A DNA stretch of 23,154 nucleotides, from contig JAEYOB010000231.1 in the NCBI GenBank assembly GCA_023412175.1, forward strand, positions 1-23,154, in the 5' to 3' direction. Numbering within the stretch: the first letter of the stretch is position 1; each line of letters begins with the position of its first letter. This stretch comes from Pseudomonadota bacterium (lineage in GTDB: Bacteria > Pseudomonadota > Alphaproteobacteria > Azospirillales > Azospirillaceae). This document shows, piece after piece, positions 8,378 to 15,752 of this stretch. The position numbers and the translations under genes were made by a program. Below the pieces are notes generated by a model. The model was given only the letters and a program-made list of their open reading frames with translations, searched no databases and was not told the origin of the DNA.

Positions 8378-11044
8378 TCAGTGGGAGCGTGCATACCCAC
8401 CACGACCGATCGTGTCGTTGACGAGGTCGGACACGGCACGTTGCCGCGGACGATGGCGCGAGAGCGCCAAGGTCAGCAGGTCGCATTTCGCGTCGCGCGG
8501 AGCGACGCGGCCGACCGCCGGGCCAAACAGATTGAGCAACGCCGCCTCCCAGTGGTCGTCGACGGGATAGGCATAGGAGAAGCGCCCGCCATCGGCGGGA
8601 TGCGGACCGGACGGGACGGCGAACGAGAACCGGAGCGCGCGAGCGAGCGGCAGCGGCAGGAAGCCGTCCCCACCGGTGCGGAGCAGACGGTCGCGGTACC
8701 GCCGGAAGAGTTGACGCCCGGCAAGCCGATGCGCCTCGACGATCGCCGGAACGCGCGAGCCGAACGACTGCCTCGTGCCATCCACCGTCTCGACGACGAA
8801 GACGTCCGAATCGTCCCTTCGCCGCCACCGCGACAGGACGATCGGAACGTCGGTCGGCGTCGGCTCCGTCCGGAAGGAACCGCGAGACCAGTCCCACGTC
8901 GATGCCCTCTCCCGGTTGGTATGGTCGCGGCGCTCCTTCGGCCAGCAGACCGGGGCGGGGGCGGATGCCGGTGCGCGCCACCCTCCGACCGGCCACGCGA
9001 GCTCGTCTACCAAGGCGGATACGTCGACGTCCGTGATCATCACCAGAGGGAGGGTCCATGCCGAACCGCCCCCGATCGTCTCGATCCTGCCGCCGACGCC
9101 CCGCACGCCGTGTTCCAAGCGCGCCCGCAGGCCCAGGGGGAGCGCGCCGTCGACGATGGCCCGATCCGTTCCACCGAATGGGATGCGCACGAAACTGGGC
9201 GGGCGCAGGTACCACGTCCTTGCTCGCCATCGGTTCGTCAGACGGGATTCGATCCAGCCCGCCTCCTGGAGCATCCTGAGGACGTCCCACGCTCGTGGGC
9301 CGTCGGCGGGCAGCACGCGCCGACAGAGAGCCATGAACTCCTGTTCCGACCATCCGGCCCGCCCGATCGCGTACAGCGCTTCGCCGAGGCCAATCAGCGG
9401 ATCTCCGACCGCGACGGTGTCCACGGCGGGCGCCGGTTGGGAAAGGTGTGGACAGGGCTCGCCGTCCTCGACGAGCATCTCGATTTCCGGTCGACGCAGA
9501 TCCGGGCGTTCGTCCGGCTCGGCCAGACTTGTGTGGATGGCGGCACGATCGTCGAACACCAACTCGCGGCTGGCTTCGAGGGCTCCGCCGCCCACGTCGG
9601 ACTCCACGGCCGTGACCTCGAACCGTCCACTCAACGGCGTGGCCGAGACGACCTCCCAGACGTCCGAACCGGTGACGGAACGCATGTCCGGATGGCCTCG
9701 TGACGCCGTTCCGATCGGATGGAGGCCGACGGTGGAGTTGGCGGTCGCTCGAATCGAAGGGAGGAAGCCCGGCCACCCGAGGAACACGTTTCCCGTTTTC
9801 ACGGCGTCGAGAATGCGGATCGACGCCAAACCGTCGTCGCCGATCTCGGGTGTGCCCTGGCCCAAGCGACGCAGGGCGCGGGCGGCGGCGTCCCCGTCGA
9901 GCACCTCGGAGATCGTCCAGGAGCCGTCGAGCACCCGCCACGAGCCAGACCGGAGGCCGAGCCGCGGATGAACGGCGGCGGCGGCAACGAGCGTCACACT
10001 CCGGTCCCCTTTCGGCATCGCGGGCGTCGAACTCCAGCGTCCCCAGGCCCGCTCTTCGAAGGCCACCACCCGGCGTTCGACGGCCTGGGCCACGGGGACG
10101 TAGGCGGCCTCGTCACTCGCAACCCGCGCGGCCACCTCCGAGAACGTTCCCCGCGCGACCGGCTTCGCGCCTTCCGCGTCGGAGACGAGCCACGCTTCAA
10201 CGTCGTCCTCGTCCAGCCCGAAAAGGAGGTCGATCCGCCACGTCGGCTCCACCCGCCGGACGGCTGCGCCGTGGCATTCTTCGGCGACCGAGGCGGCCAG
10301 CGTCCAGAATCTGTGCCCGCCGAGAAGCCGGTCGCCAGCTTCGTAGCGCGCACACATGTCGTCGTAGGCTGCGGCGAGCCCGCCCTCGAGACGATCCGAA
10401 AGGCGATCGTGACGAAAGGCGGAAATCAATTTCCCCGGAGACCGCATATCGTCCGGGTGCTTGTCAGCAATCAACTTGGCGAGCTTCTTCCGATCGCGCC
10501 AAGTGGGGAAGGAAAGCCTCGAAGAATAACCGATGAGCCTCCAGCCGCCGTTACCCGGCAGCACCAGCCGCCGATAAGGCTCCCCTTTCTTCCGCTGCCG
10601 TCCGCACCACTCCTGGAGGTCCTCCCACAGCCCAGCAATGCCCGCGAGACTGCCGGTGAAGCGCCTGTTGAGCCCCAGGAGCGAGCCAAGCCGCTCCCGG
10701 AACTCGTTCGAGGTCTCGTCGTCGACGGCCGGGACGAGGCAGGTCAGCACGAGATGGCGAAAGTAACCCGGTGCTTCGCGGTCCTCCCGCCAACGGCAAC
10801 TTCGTCTCCCGCTCAACACCTCGCGGAGCCGTGTGTCCCCGCGGAACAGGGACAGGAAATCGTCCTTCACCGCTTCGGGATCGGCGTCTGGCCGTCCCAC
10901 CGCCTTCGCGAGCTCCTGCGGGGTGGCGTCGATATGCGTGAGCGGCGTGCCCCCGTATGGTCCGTCCGACCGCAGGAAATGCCGAGTGAGTCTGATTTCC
11001 CAGGCATCCTGGGACGGCGTTTCCGACGCGACCGGCGGCGCCAT
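8378..11044 (-). CDS. druF: Druantia type II protein DruF (unknown function)
   Basis: An 888-residue protein in which I recognise no catalytic motif. It is assigned as DruF from its size class and position between a cytosine methyltransferase gene and druG/druE. The N-terminus has a pattern around residues 15-50 (WEIRLTRHFLRSDGPYGGTP) that may bind a partner or nucleic acid. A middle segment (ERAGWSEQEF-like, LCRRVLPADGPRAWDVLRML, about 600-640) looks like a winged-helix or other small helical module ending in ...EAGWIESR. The C-terminus is basic (RHRPRQRAVSD). No membrane helices are evident. The ATG directly abuts the druM stop (TAG then ATG) and is preceded by GAGGA at 7 nt, so the two genes are probably translationally coupled. 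Specificity, DNA recognition or scaffolding are all possible; the sequence does not decide. Confidence 0.7.
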   Translation of the reverse strand: MAPPVASETPSQDAWEIRLTRHFLRSDGPYGGTPLTHIDATPQELAKAVGRPDADPEAVKDDFLSLFRGDTRLREVLSGRRSCRWREDREAPGYFRHLVLTCLVPAVDDETSNEFRERLGSLLGLNRRFTGSLAGIAGLWEDLQEWCGRQRKKGEPYRRLVLPGNGGWRLIGYSSRLSFPTWRDRKKLAKLIADKHPDDMRSPGKLISAFRHDRLSDRLEGGLAAAYDDMCARYEAGDRLLGGHRFWTLAASVAEECHGAAVRRVEPTWRIDLLFGLDEDDVEAWLVSDAEGAKPVARGTFSEVAARVASDEAAYVPVAQAVERRVVAFEERAWGRWSSTPAMPKGDRSVTLVAAAAVHPRLGLRSGSWRVLDGSWTISEVLDGDAAARALRRLGQGTPEIGDDGLASIRILDAVKTGNVFLGWPGFLPSIRATANSTVGLHPIGTASRGHPDMRSVTGSDVWEVVSATPLSGRFEVTAVESDVGGGALEASRELVFDDRAAIHTSLAEPDERPDLRRPEIEMLVEDGEPCPHLSQPAPAVDTVAVGDPLIGLGEALYAIGRAGWSEQEFMALCRRVLPADGPRAWDVLRMLQEAGWIESRLTNRWRARTWYLRPPSFVRIPFGGTDRAIVDGALPLGLRARLEHGVRGVGGRIETIGGGSAWTLPLVMITDVDVSALVDELAWPVGGWRAPASAPAPVCWPKERRDHTNRERASTWDWSRGSFRTEPTPTDVPIVLSRWRRRDDSDVFVVETVDGTRQSFGSRVPAIVEAHRLAGRQLFRRYRDRLLRTGGDGFLPLPLARALRFSFAVPSGPHPADGGRFSYAYPVDDHWEAALLNLFGPAVGRVAPRDAKCDLLTLALSRHRPRQRAVSDLVNDTIGRGGYARSH

Positions 11045-12172
11045 CTAGCGATCCTCGCCGCGGACCGCCGACACGTGCCTGACGATGCTCCGCCCGATCG
11101 CCTGGCCGAGCTTTACAGGCACCGCATTGCCGATCAGCCTTCCGATGCTTTTCCGATAGATCGGAGCGCCCGGTGGCACAAACTTGTAACTCCGCGGGAA
11201 GCTCTGGAGGATGGCCCCTTCGCGCAGCGATATGGCCCTGTGCTGCTCGGGGTGGCCAAAACGTCCGCTACCAAATCCGTAAAACTGCGTCGTCATCGTC
11301 GGAGAAGGCTCGTCCCACGACATGCGTCCATAAACGCTGGGGTAGCTCTTACCGGTGCTCCGCCTGTGGCATTCGGCGATGAGGGACTCCTCCCAATCAC
11401 GCCATGTCCCGCCCGGAGTCGACGCCTTAATTCGCTCCATGTTAGTTGGCGAAAGCCCGCAGGCTTGGTGCAGCGGGTCGTGACCGTCAATCTCTCCGGC
11501 GCCGATCGGCGGGAGGGAACCGATCGCTTGGCGTACAGTCCGATACCGTTCGGGTCCGCGCACCGGCGCAATCATCTCAATGTCCCCCAATCGGGATGCC
11601 AGCAATACCAACCTGTGGCGCATCTGCGGGACTCCGTAGTCTGCGCAGTTCACCGTGTTGAAGTATACGCTGAAGCCCTGCCGCCTAAGGTCGTGCACGA
11701 ATTCAGCAAATATATCCTGTTCCGCAAGTCTCGGAACATTCTCCATCGTGACGAGATCTGGTTGCAGCTCTCGTACGAGCCGTGAGAAATGATTGAGGAG
11801 CCCCCAGCGACTGTCCGGTGGTCGCCCCGCCTTTTGTCTATAAGTCGAAAATGGCTGACACGGGGCGCAGCCCGCCAAAAGACGGTAACGCGAGCCCCAC
11901 AAGAACTGGTCCAGATAACGGCCGGTCAGCTCTTCCACTGACTTGAGGAGGAAGTTTGCGTTGTTGTTCGCTTCGTACGCAAAACCGCAAGCCTCGTCGA
12001 TGTCGACCCCCATCCTGACATCGATTCCCGCCTTTTCCAGCCCGTTCGTCAGTCCGCCTGCTCCACAGAATAGGTCGATTGCCGTAATGTCGGAATACGA
12101 CTCCGTGGCATCGTTTCCCGTAATTCGCGGATTATTCGTCCTGTTATTATCCATTGTGTTTCGGCTGGACAT
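11045..12172 (-). CDS. druM: DNA (cytosine-5) methyltransferase, Druantia type II DruM
   Basis: A 375-residue C5-cytosine methyltransferase using S-adenosylmethionine. Motif I is DLFCGAGGLTNGLEKAG (from residue 33). Motif IV is GCAPCQPFS, with the catalytic cysteine of PCQ near 105. Motif VI is MENVPRL (ENV at 144-146), motif VIII QMRHRLVLLAS (183-193), and motif X IGNAVPVKLGQAIG near the C-terminus. The segment between VIII and X, the target recognition region, is short. All key motifs are intact, so it should be active. In this cluster it probably marks host DNA so that the Druantia machinery spares it; that role is inference from context. The first ATG (12172) and a second at 12154 are both possible and neither has a strong Shine-Dalgarno, so transcription may start close to the start codon. 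It is the first gene of the leftward operon and is divergent from the resolvase gene. Confidence 0.93.
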   Translation of the reverse strand: MSSRNTMDNNRTNNPRITGNDATESYSDITAIDLFCGAGGLTNGLEKAGIDVRMGVDIDEACGFAYEANNNANFLLKSVEELTGRYLDQFLWGSRYRLLAGCAPCQPFSTYRQKAGRPPDSRWGLLNHFSRLVRELQPDLVTMENVPRLAEQDIFAEFVHDLRRQGFSVYFNTVNCADYGVPQMRHRLVLLASRLGDIEMIAPVRGPERYRTVRQAIGSLPPIGAGEIDGHDPLHQACGLSPTNMERIKASTPGGTWRDWEESLIAECHRRSTGKSYPSVYGRMSWDEPSPTMTTQFYGFGSGRFGHPEQHRAISLREGAILQSFPRSYKFVPPGAPIYRKSIGRLIGNAVPVKLGQAIGRSIVRHVSAVRGEDR

Positions 12173-12771
12173 CGTCAGTGGCTAGTACAGGGGCGTTCAT
12201 CTATTCGGTGTTGTCGGCAGCAATGAGTCGTCTGAACGTATGGCGACAGCCCACCGCATCACCGGAATCACGACGGCGTAGCAATTTCACTGCCGGAGAA
12301 GCGGAAGACTTGGTGACTGGGGAACGCGTCGGGCATATAGAACCTCGCCGTCTCAACCGGGGGGATCATTAATGCCATAGAGGACGCACATCCGACACCA
12401 TAAAGATGTCGATTCTTCTATGCCCACGGGCTGTTGAAAGTGCATTCGTGGCTGTGGTGGCCCAGGGCGTGACGGATGCCCCGGCAGACCGCGAGTACGA
12501 CGGTGGCGTGGGTCAAGCAGGCGGTCTGCGTGCCATACGGCCGCCAGGGTTCGGGAGCGGCGAGCTTTGGATGCGATCCGGGCGGCGTAGGCCAGCATCT
12601 GGGTGAGCGTAATTCCTGCGGCCAGGAGAGTGATCCAGCTTAGCTTGGCGCTCTCACAATCGACCGATTCCGCAAGGCCGCCGGACTGATGGCAGCGTGC
12701 GGGCCCGTGCCTTGCAAAACCCTGTCGCAAAATTGCGGAGGGGCGCGAGCCTTTCCGCAAGGAGAAGCGAC
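12173..12771. other. 600-bp spacer between druM and the resolvase, no confident gene
   Basis: This must hold the druM promoter (minus strand) and, at its right end, the resolvase promoter and recombination site. A 135-codon minus-strand open frame (12353-12760) contains a stretch like LSWITLLAAGITLTQMLAYAARIASKARRS (about 12500-12650) that could be a small hydrophobic protein or a remnant. It runs through the res-like repeats, has no visible ribosome binding site and matches nothing I know. I treat it as unsupported. No clear -35/-10 pair for druM was found. Confidence 0.45.
12668..12762. repeat. res-like repeat cluster upstream of the resolvase
   Basis: The 10-mer TTCCGCAAGG occurs twice in direct orientation (12668-12677 and 12753-12762). 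Between them lie a partly inverted copy, CCTTGCAAAA (12710-12719), and a near-palindrome, CGCAAAATTGCG (12726-12737). Small serine resolvases bind several imperfect inverted repeats immediately upstream of their own gene, and this array sits exactly there, ending 9 nt before the start codon. The second TTCCGCAAGG also overlaps the ribosome binding site (GGAGA at 12761), which would allow autoregulation. The res assignment is inferred from position and symmetry. Confidence 0.45.
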
Positions 12772-13332
12772 ATGAAGCTGGGTTACTGCCGGGTCAGCAC
12801 CGACGATCGGCACCTTGATGCCCAACGCGCCGCGCTGACGGCCGCCGGGGTGGAGCGCATCTACGAGGAGAAGGACTCCGGAGGCCGGTGGGACCGGCCC
12901 GTCCTGGGCGATCTCCTTCGCTCTCTGCGTCCAGGGGACGAGGTCCTGGTCGTCCTACTTGACCGGCTATCCCGCGCCGTCAGAGACACGCTGACGATCC
13001 TGGAGCGCATCGGCGAGGCAGGTGCCGGTTTCCGGTCACTCACCGAAGGCATTGAGACGGTGAGTCCGGCGGGCAGGATGCTAACGACGATGCTGGCGGC
13101 CTTTGCCGAGTACGAGCGCGCCATCCTGCGCCAGCGGACCCGCGACGGGTTGGCTGCCGCCAAGTGCAGGGGAAGCTGCCTGGGGCGGCGGCCGAAGCTG
13201 TCACGGGTCCAGCGGCAGGGTGTCCTGCAGAACGTCACTACCGGTACGTGGACGCGGGCGGAGGCAGCCCGCATCATGGACGTGGACCCGGCGACTATCA
13301 CGCGCATGATGGCGAACGCCGCGCGAGCGTGA
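12772..13332 (+). CDS. Serine recombinase of the resolvase/invertase family
   Basis: A 186-residue small serine recombinase. The N-terminus MKLGYCRVSTDDRHLDAQ carries the nucleophile Ser9 and Arg7. LLDRLSRAVRDT (62-73) supplies the conserved catalytic arginines (Arg65, Arg68). The long E-helix is EYERAILRQRTRDGLAAAK. A C-terminal helix-turn-helix (ARIMDVDPATITRMM) binds the site. The length matches Tn3-type resolvases and DNA invertases. An open frame runs 25 codons further upstream, but this ATG is chosen because GGAGA lies 6 nt before it and homologous proteins start with this sequence. It is divergent from the Druantia operon and preceded by res-like repeats. It probably resolves cointegrates or inverts local DNA; no partner transposase gene is present. 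A truncated copy of its 3' part lies at 15414-15647. Confidence 0.92.
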   Translation: MKLGYCRVSTDDRHLDAQRAALTAAGVERIYEEKDSGGRWDRPVLGDLLRSLRPGDEVLVVLLDRLSRAVRDTLTILERIGEAGAGFRSLTEGIETVSPAGRMLTTMLAAFAEYERAILRQRTRDGLAAAKCRGSCLGRRPKLSRVQRQGVLQNVTTGTWTRAEAARIMDVDPATITRMMANAARA

Positions 13333-13351
13333 CCGGACTGCCCTTGATGGC

Positions 13352-13414
13352 GGTGCTCCCGTGTTTCCGGTGTTCTTCTGTCCTGACACTGGTACACGGA
13401 ACACTGAGAACATG
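13352..13414. repeat. Imperfect palindrome after the intact resolvase
   Basis: A 24-nt left arm (13352-13375, ending CCGGTGTTC) and a 24-nt right arm (13391-13414, containing ACGGAACAC) are separated by 15 nt, starting about 20 nt after the stop codon. The arms pair imperfectly. The left arm matches 20 of 24 bases of the left arm found after the truncated resolvase copy (15671). It could be a terminator-like hairpin or a recombinase or IHF-type binding site; there is no T-run. Confidence 0.5.
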
Positions 13415-13573
13415 TCCTGGTCTGCGAACGTCCCTACTGCAGTCTGCACCTCAGCGGCGACGCAAACTCCCATATGAGCTGTCCGTTCTCCAATCTCACC
13501 GACGGTAGTCACATCCGGCAGGATGGCTTGCAACATCAGCGAGCTTGTAAAGGGCGTGCGGCGGCGATATGTG

Positions 13574-13579
13574 TATAAT
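13574..13579 (+). promoter_or_regulatory. Possible -10 box (TATAAT)
   Basis: A perfect TATAAT at 13574-13579 in otherwise GC-rich DNA, 50-80 nt before the candidate starts of the small gene at 13630-13656. The best upstream hexamer, TTGTAA (13545-13550), is 23 nt away, too far for a standard sigma-70 promoter, so a -35 is lacking. Confidence 0.35.
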
Positions 13580-13629
13580 GCGGCCCGCCCAGCTTAGGCC
13601 TTCTCAATCGACGCACCTAGCGATCGTGT

Positions 13630-13875
13630 ATGCAACGCCCATCTAGCTGGAGAAGATGTTCCGTGCCGAGAACATACCCGTCATACCCCTCTGTGAGCGC
13701 CGCCCTGGCGAGTGTCCGTTCCTACACGTTCCGGGGGAATACGTTCGGTCAGTTGGACAGCTATAACACCTTGACCGATGAGCAACGCGAGATGGCTGAC
13801 AAGTTTGATGTGTCCAAGCAGTTGGCGGACGCTCTCGAAGCGCGCCGTCGCGCAGGCCTCAAAACTGATCCTTGA
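13630..13875 (+). CDS. Small hypothetical protein, boundaries uncertain
   Basis: The last 40 residues in this frame (TLTDEQREMADKFDVSKQLADALEARRRAGLKTDP) look like a real helical, charged protein end, and the frame is followed by a hairpin terminator 31 nt after the stop. The N-terminus is doubtful. The ATG at 13630 has no clear ribosome binding site; GTG at 13693 and TTG or ATG codons further on are alternatives. An overlapping frame starting at ATG 13656, just after GGAGA, reads 36 plausible residues (MFRAENIPVIPLCERRPGEC...) and stops at 13766. A +1 shift near 13750 would join it to the C-terminal half, so the gene may be frameshifted or start late. It matches no family I recognise. It lies between the resolvase and the EAL gene, inside the segment bracketed by resolvase repeats. 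Confidence 0.45.
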   Translation: MQRPSSWRRCSVPRTYPSYPSVSAALASVRSYTFRGNTFGQLDSYNTLTDEQREMADKFDVSKQLADALEARRRAGLKTDP

Positions 13876-13906
13876 TCGCTCGTTCCCGATAAAATTCGGA
13901 ATGCCC

Positions 13907-13936
13907 GAGCGCCCTACCCTGGGCGCTTCAATTTTG
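13907..13936 (+). terminator. Rho-independent terminator after the small gene
   Basis: Stem AGCGCCC (13908-13914), loop TACCCT, stem GGGCGCT (13921-13927), followed by TCAATTTTG. Outer A/T-rich arms AAAATT (13891-13896) and AATTTT (13930-13935) are also complementary. It lies just before the EAL start, which suggests the EAL gene needs its own promoter or read-through. Confidence 0.65.
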
Positions 13937-13948
13937 CGAATCGATGTA

Positions 13949-15295
13949 ATGACCGACGACTTTCACCAGCTGACCGAACGCGAAAAATCGATTCGTACCA
14001 AGATTAACACGCTTGAGGGGCTCCATAAAGCCTGCCAGCTGAGCGCCATCGGGCTCGCAGAACCCATTCTGAATGAGAGCCGATATATGGCCCGCGCGCT
14101 GGCCGATGTACTGTACTTTGACAAGGGGACGCCAGAGTACTTGATGGCGCTCCAGAACGCTGAGCATGCTGCCAGGTGCGCCATCAACGATGCCGTGGAC
14201 ATCCTACTGGCTTACGTGAAGGCGGGTATTGCACGCGTACAACACGATTACGCGACCTTCGACCTCCCGACATCGGAGTTCGGTGAAGATCTAGTTCGCG
14301 CGCTCCGGGCAATGGAGCGGCTTGGCGCCAAAGTCGTATCTTCGCGCCAAGCGCGTGAGGATCGAGATGCGATCTACCAGGAATTAGCCGAACAGAAGGA
14401 AGACCTTGCTTGTCTTTCTGAGTTCGCGCTGCTGATGCCGCGCATGGAGGCGGTTGCGCAGCGCGTCCACCTCGACAAAGCCGGTTCGGCGAGCGGAGAG
14501 AAAAACCCTGGAAGCCAGTGGTTGGCGGACCAAATGGCGGCGGGATTGCATGCCGGGTCGGAGGATGTTCGCTTTTCCCTTGTGATACAACCAAAATACG
14601 AATTGTCGGACACGGGAGATGCGGCGTGCATAGGCGCGGAAGCATTGACGCGACTGCATGTGCGCGGATCCGAGATCTCTCCAGGGCGTTTCATCCCACT
14701 TGCCGAAGCAACGGGGCAAATCAAGGAAATCGGCGCCTTTGCGCTCCGGAATACGCTGAGGATCCTCAAGGAGCACCCAGAGATTCCTTCTATTTCCGTC
14801 AACGTGTCACCGGTCGAGTTGCTGGACACAGAATACGCTGACCGAGTACTGGACTTGATCGCTGCCGAGTTAGGTGGCGCATGTGGGCGACTTGAGTTGG
14901 AAATCACAGAAAGCGCCGCCATCAATGATCTGGAAAGCTTCAGGCATTTGTCAAAGATGGCGGATGCGGGCGTGCGTATTGCCATTGATGACTTCGGGAC
15001 CGGCCTGACACGGTTCGACTACTTGGCCAAGGTCCGAATTTCCGTTCTGAAGATCGATCAGACGCTGGTGCGTGCGTACAATCGTGCGTCCGACACTTAC
15101 GGAATGTTGCTTCGCGCAATTATGGGGGTCGGAAATATCTGCGGCATGCATGTCGTTGCCGAAGGGGTCGAGACGCTCGAAGACGTTCAGAACCTACATC
15201 GTCATATTGGCCTGACGAAATTTCAGGGCTGGCACTTTGGACGCCCAGTGCTACCCATGCAGTTCTTCCAAGAGCACACAAATTTCCGCAGCTAG
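13949..15295 (+). CDS. EAL-domain protein, probable cyclic-di-GMP phosphodiesterase
   Basis: A 448-residue protein. The C-terminal 240 residues form an EAL domain, which hydrolyses c-di-GMP to pGpG. Visible motifs: GAEALTRLH (the EAL glutamate near 231), SVNVSP (substrate-binding Asn), LELEITESA (near 315), the metal-binding DDFGTG (near 348), LKIDQTLV (catalytic Lys), VVAEGVET (near 404) and QGWHFGRP. All key acidic residues are present, so activity is likely. The N-terminal 220 residues are predicted mostly helical with no membrane segment or known sensor motif, so it appears to be a soluble protein with an unrecognised sensory region. ATG 13949 is chosen because it follows the hairpin at 13907-13936. 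The frame stays open upstream to 13778, but that stretch overlaps the small gene and looks noncoding. The ribosome binding site is weak. No GGDEF partner is seen. Confidence 0.88.
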   Translation: MTDDFHQLTEREKSIRTKINTLEGLHKACQLSAIGLAEPILNESRYMARALADVLYFDKGTPEYLMALQNAEHAARCAINDAVDILLAYVKAGIARVQHDYATFDLPTSEFGEDLVRALRAMERLGAKVVSSRQAREDRDAIYQELAEQKEDLACLSEFALLMPRMEAVAQRVHLDKAGSASGEKNPGSQWLADQMAAGLHAGSEDVRFSLVIQPKYELSDTGDAACIGAEALTRLHVRGSEISPGRFIPLAEATGQIKEIGAFALRNTLRILKEHPEIPSISVNVSPVELLDTEYADRVLDLIAAELGGACGRLELEITESAAINDLESFRHLSKMADAGVRIAIDDFGTGLTRFDYLAKVRISVLKIDQTLVRAYNRASDTYGMLLRAIMGVGNICGMHVVAEGVETLEDVQNLHRHIGLTKFQGWHFGRPVLPMQFFQEHTNFRS

Positions 15296-15413
15296 TGTGC
15301 TGACGCAAACATAGGATCCATGGCGGGCAGCGTTCGTGCGACTCGGGCGGCATGGCCCAGACCGTCAGCTTCATCGGTCGAGCGGAGACTCGCGCGCTCG
15401 GCCGCGGCTGGCT

Positions 15414-15647
15414 ACCTTCGCCGAGTACGAGCGCGCCATCCTGCGCCAGCGGACTCGTGATGGGCTGGCTGCCGCCAAACGCCGGGGAAGCTGCCTCGGG
15501 CGGCGGCCGAAGCTGTCGCCGGTTCAGCGGCAAGCCGTCATCCAGAACGTCAACGCCGGTACGTGGACGCGGGCGGAGGCGGCGCGAATCATGGACGTGG
15601 ACCCGGCGACGATCACGCGCGTGCTGGCGAGCGCCGTGGCAACCTGA
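15414..15647 (+). pseudogene. Truncated resolvase copy (C-terminal 77 residues)
   Basis: These 77 codons align without gaps to the last 77 residues of the intact resolvase (13099-13332), with 64 identical. They keep the E-helix end (FAEYERAILRQRTRDGLAAAK) and the helix-turn-helix. The catalytic domain with the Ser nucleophile is missing; homology starts abruptly at about 15411. The upstream 115 bp match neither the resolvase nor anything recognised. The reading frame is still open, and the differences are mostly conservative, so this is a diverged homologue cut at its 5' end rather than a recent exact duplicate. It cannot be an active recombinase. Confidence 0.88.
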
Positions 15648-15670
15648 CCGTTCATCCTGTCGGTGTTCTT

Positions 15671-15734
15671 GGTGTTCCGTGTGTTCCGGTGTTCTCTCGC
15701 CGGACGGGCTGGAACACGCAACACACGTAACACC
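15671..15734. repeat. Palindrome after the truncated resolvase copy
   Basis: Left arm GGTGTTCCGTGTGTTCCGGT plus GTTC (15671-15694) and right arm GGAACACGCAACACACGTAA plus CACC (15711-15734) are inverted repeats with few mismatches and a 16-nt spacer. It lies about 24 nt after the resolvase stop and about 20 nt before the likely start of the GIY-YIG gene. The same element, more degenerate, follows the intact resolvase. A short GTGTTC unit is reiterated within it. Confidence 0.65.
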
Positions 15735-15752
15735 AGCGACAGAGGGGCATCG

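Noticed and set aside
7593..9941. 782-codon minus-strand frame spanning the druF-druG junction
   Set aside because: It crosses two real genes in another frame and is Arg/Pro/Ser-rich, typical of a GC-driven spurious frame.
9719..11785. 688-codon plus-strand open frame opposite druF and druM
   Set aside because: It lies opposite methyltransferase motifs and is compositionally spurious.
372..12172. DISARM as an alternative identity for the methyltransferase-helicase cluster
   Set aside because: DISARM has separate DrmA and DrmB proteins and usually a PLD-type DrmC. Here helicase and DUF1998-type parts are one 1960-residue chain and no PLD protein is present.
12353..12760. 135-codon minus-strand open frame in the druM-resolvase spacer
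   Set aside because: It has no ribosome binding site or family match and runs through the res-like repeats. Only a short hydrophobic stretch looks protein-like, so it is mentioned in the spacer entry rather than called as a gene.
13380..13536. Minus-strand open stretch (MLQAILPDVTTVGEIGERTA...) after the resolvase
   Set aside because: Its composition is protein-like for about 45 residues, but it continues into the resolvase antisense strand and shows no start signal or family. At most it is a gene remnant.
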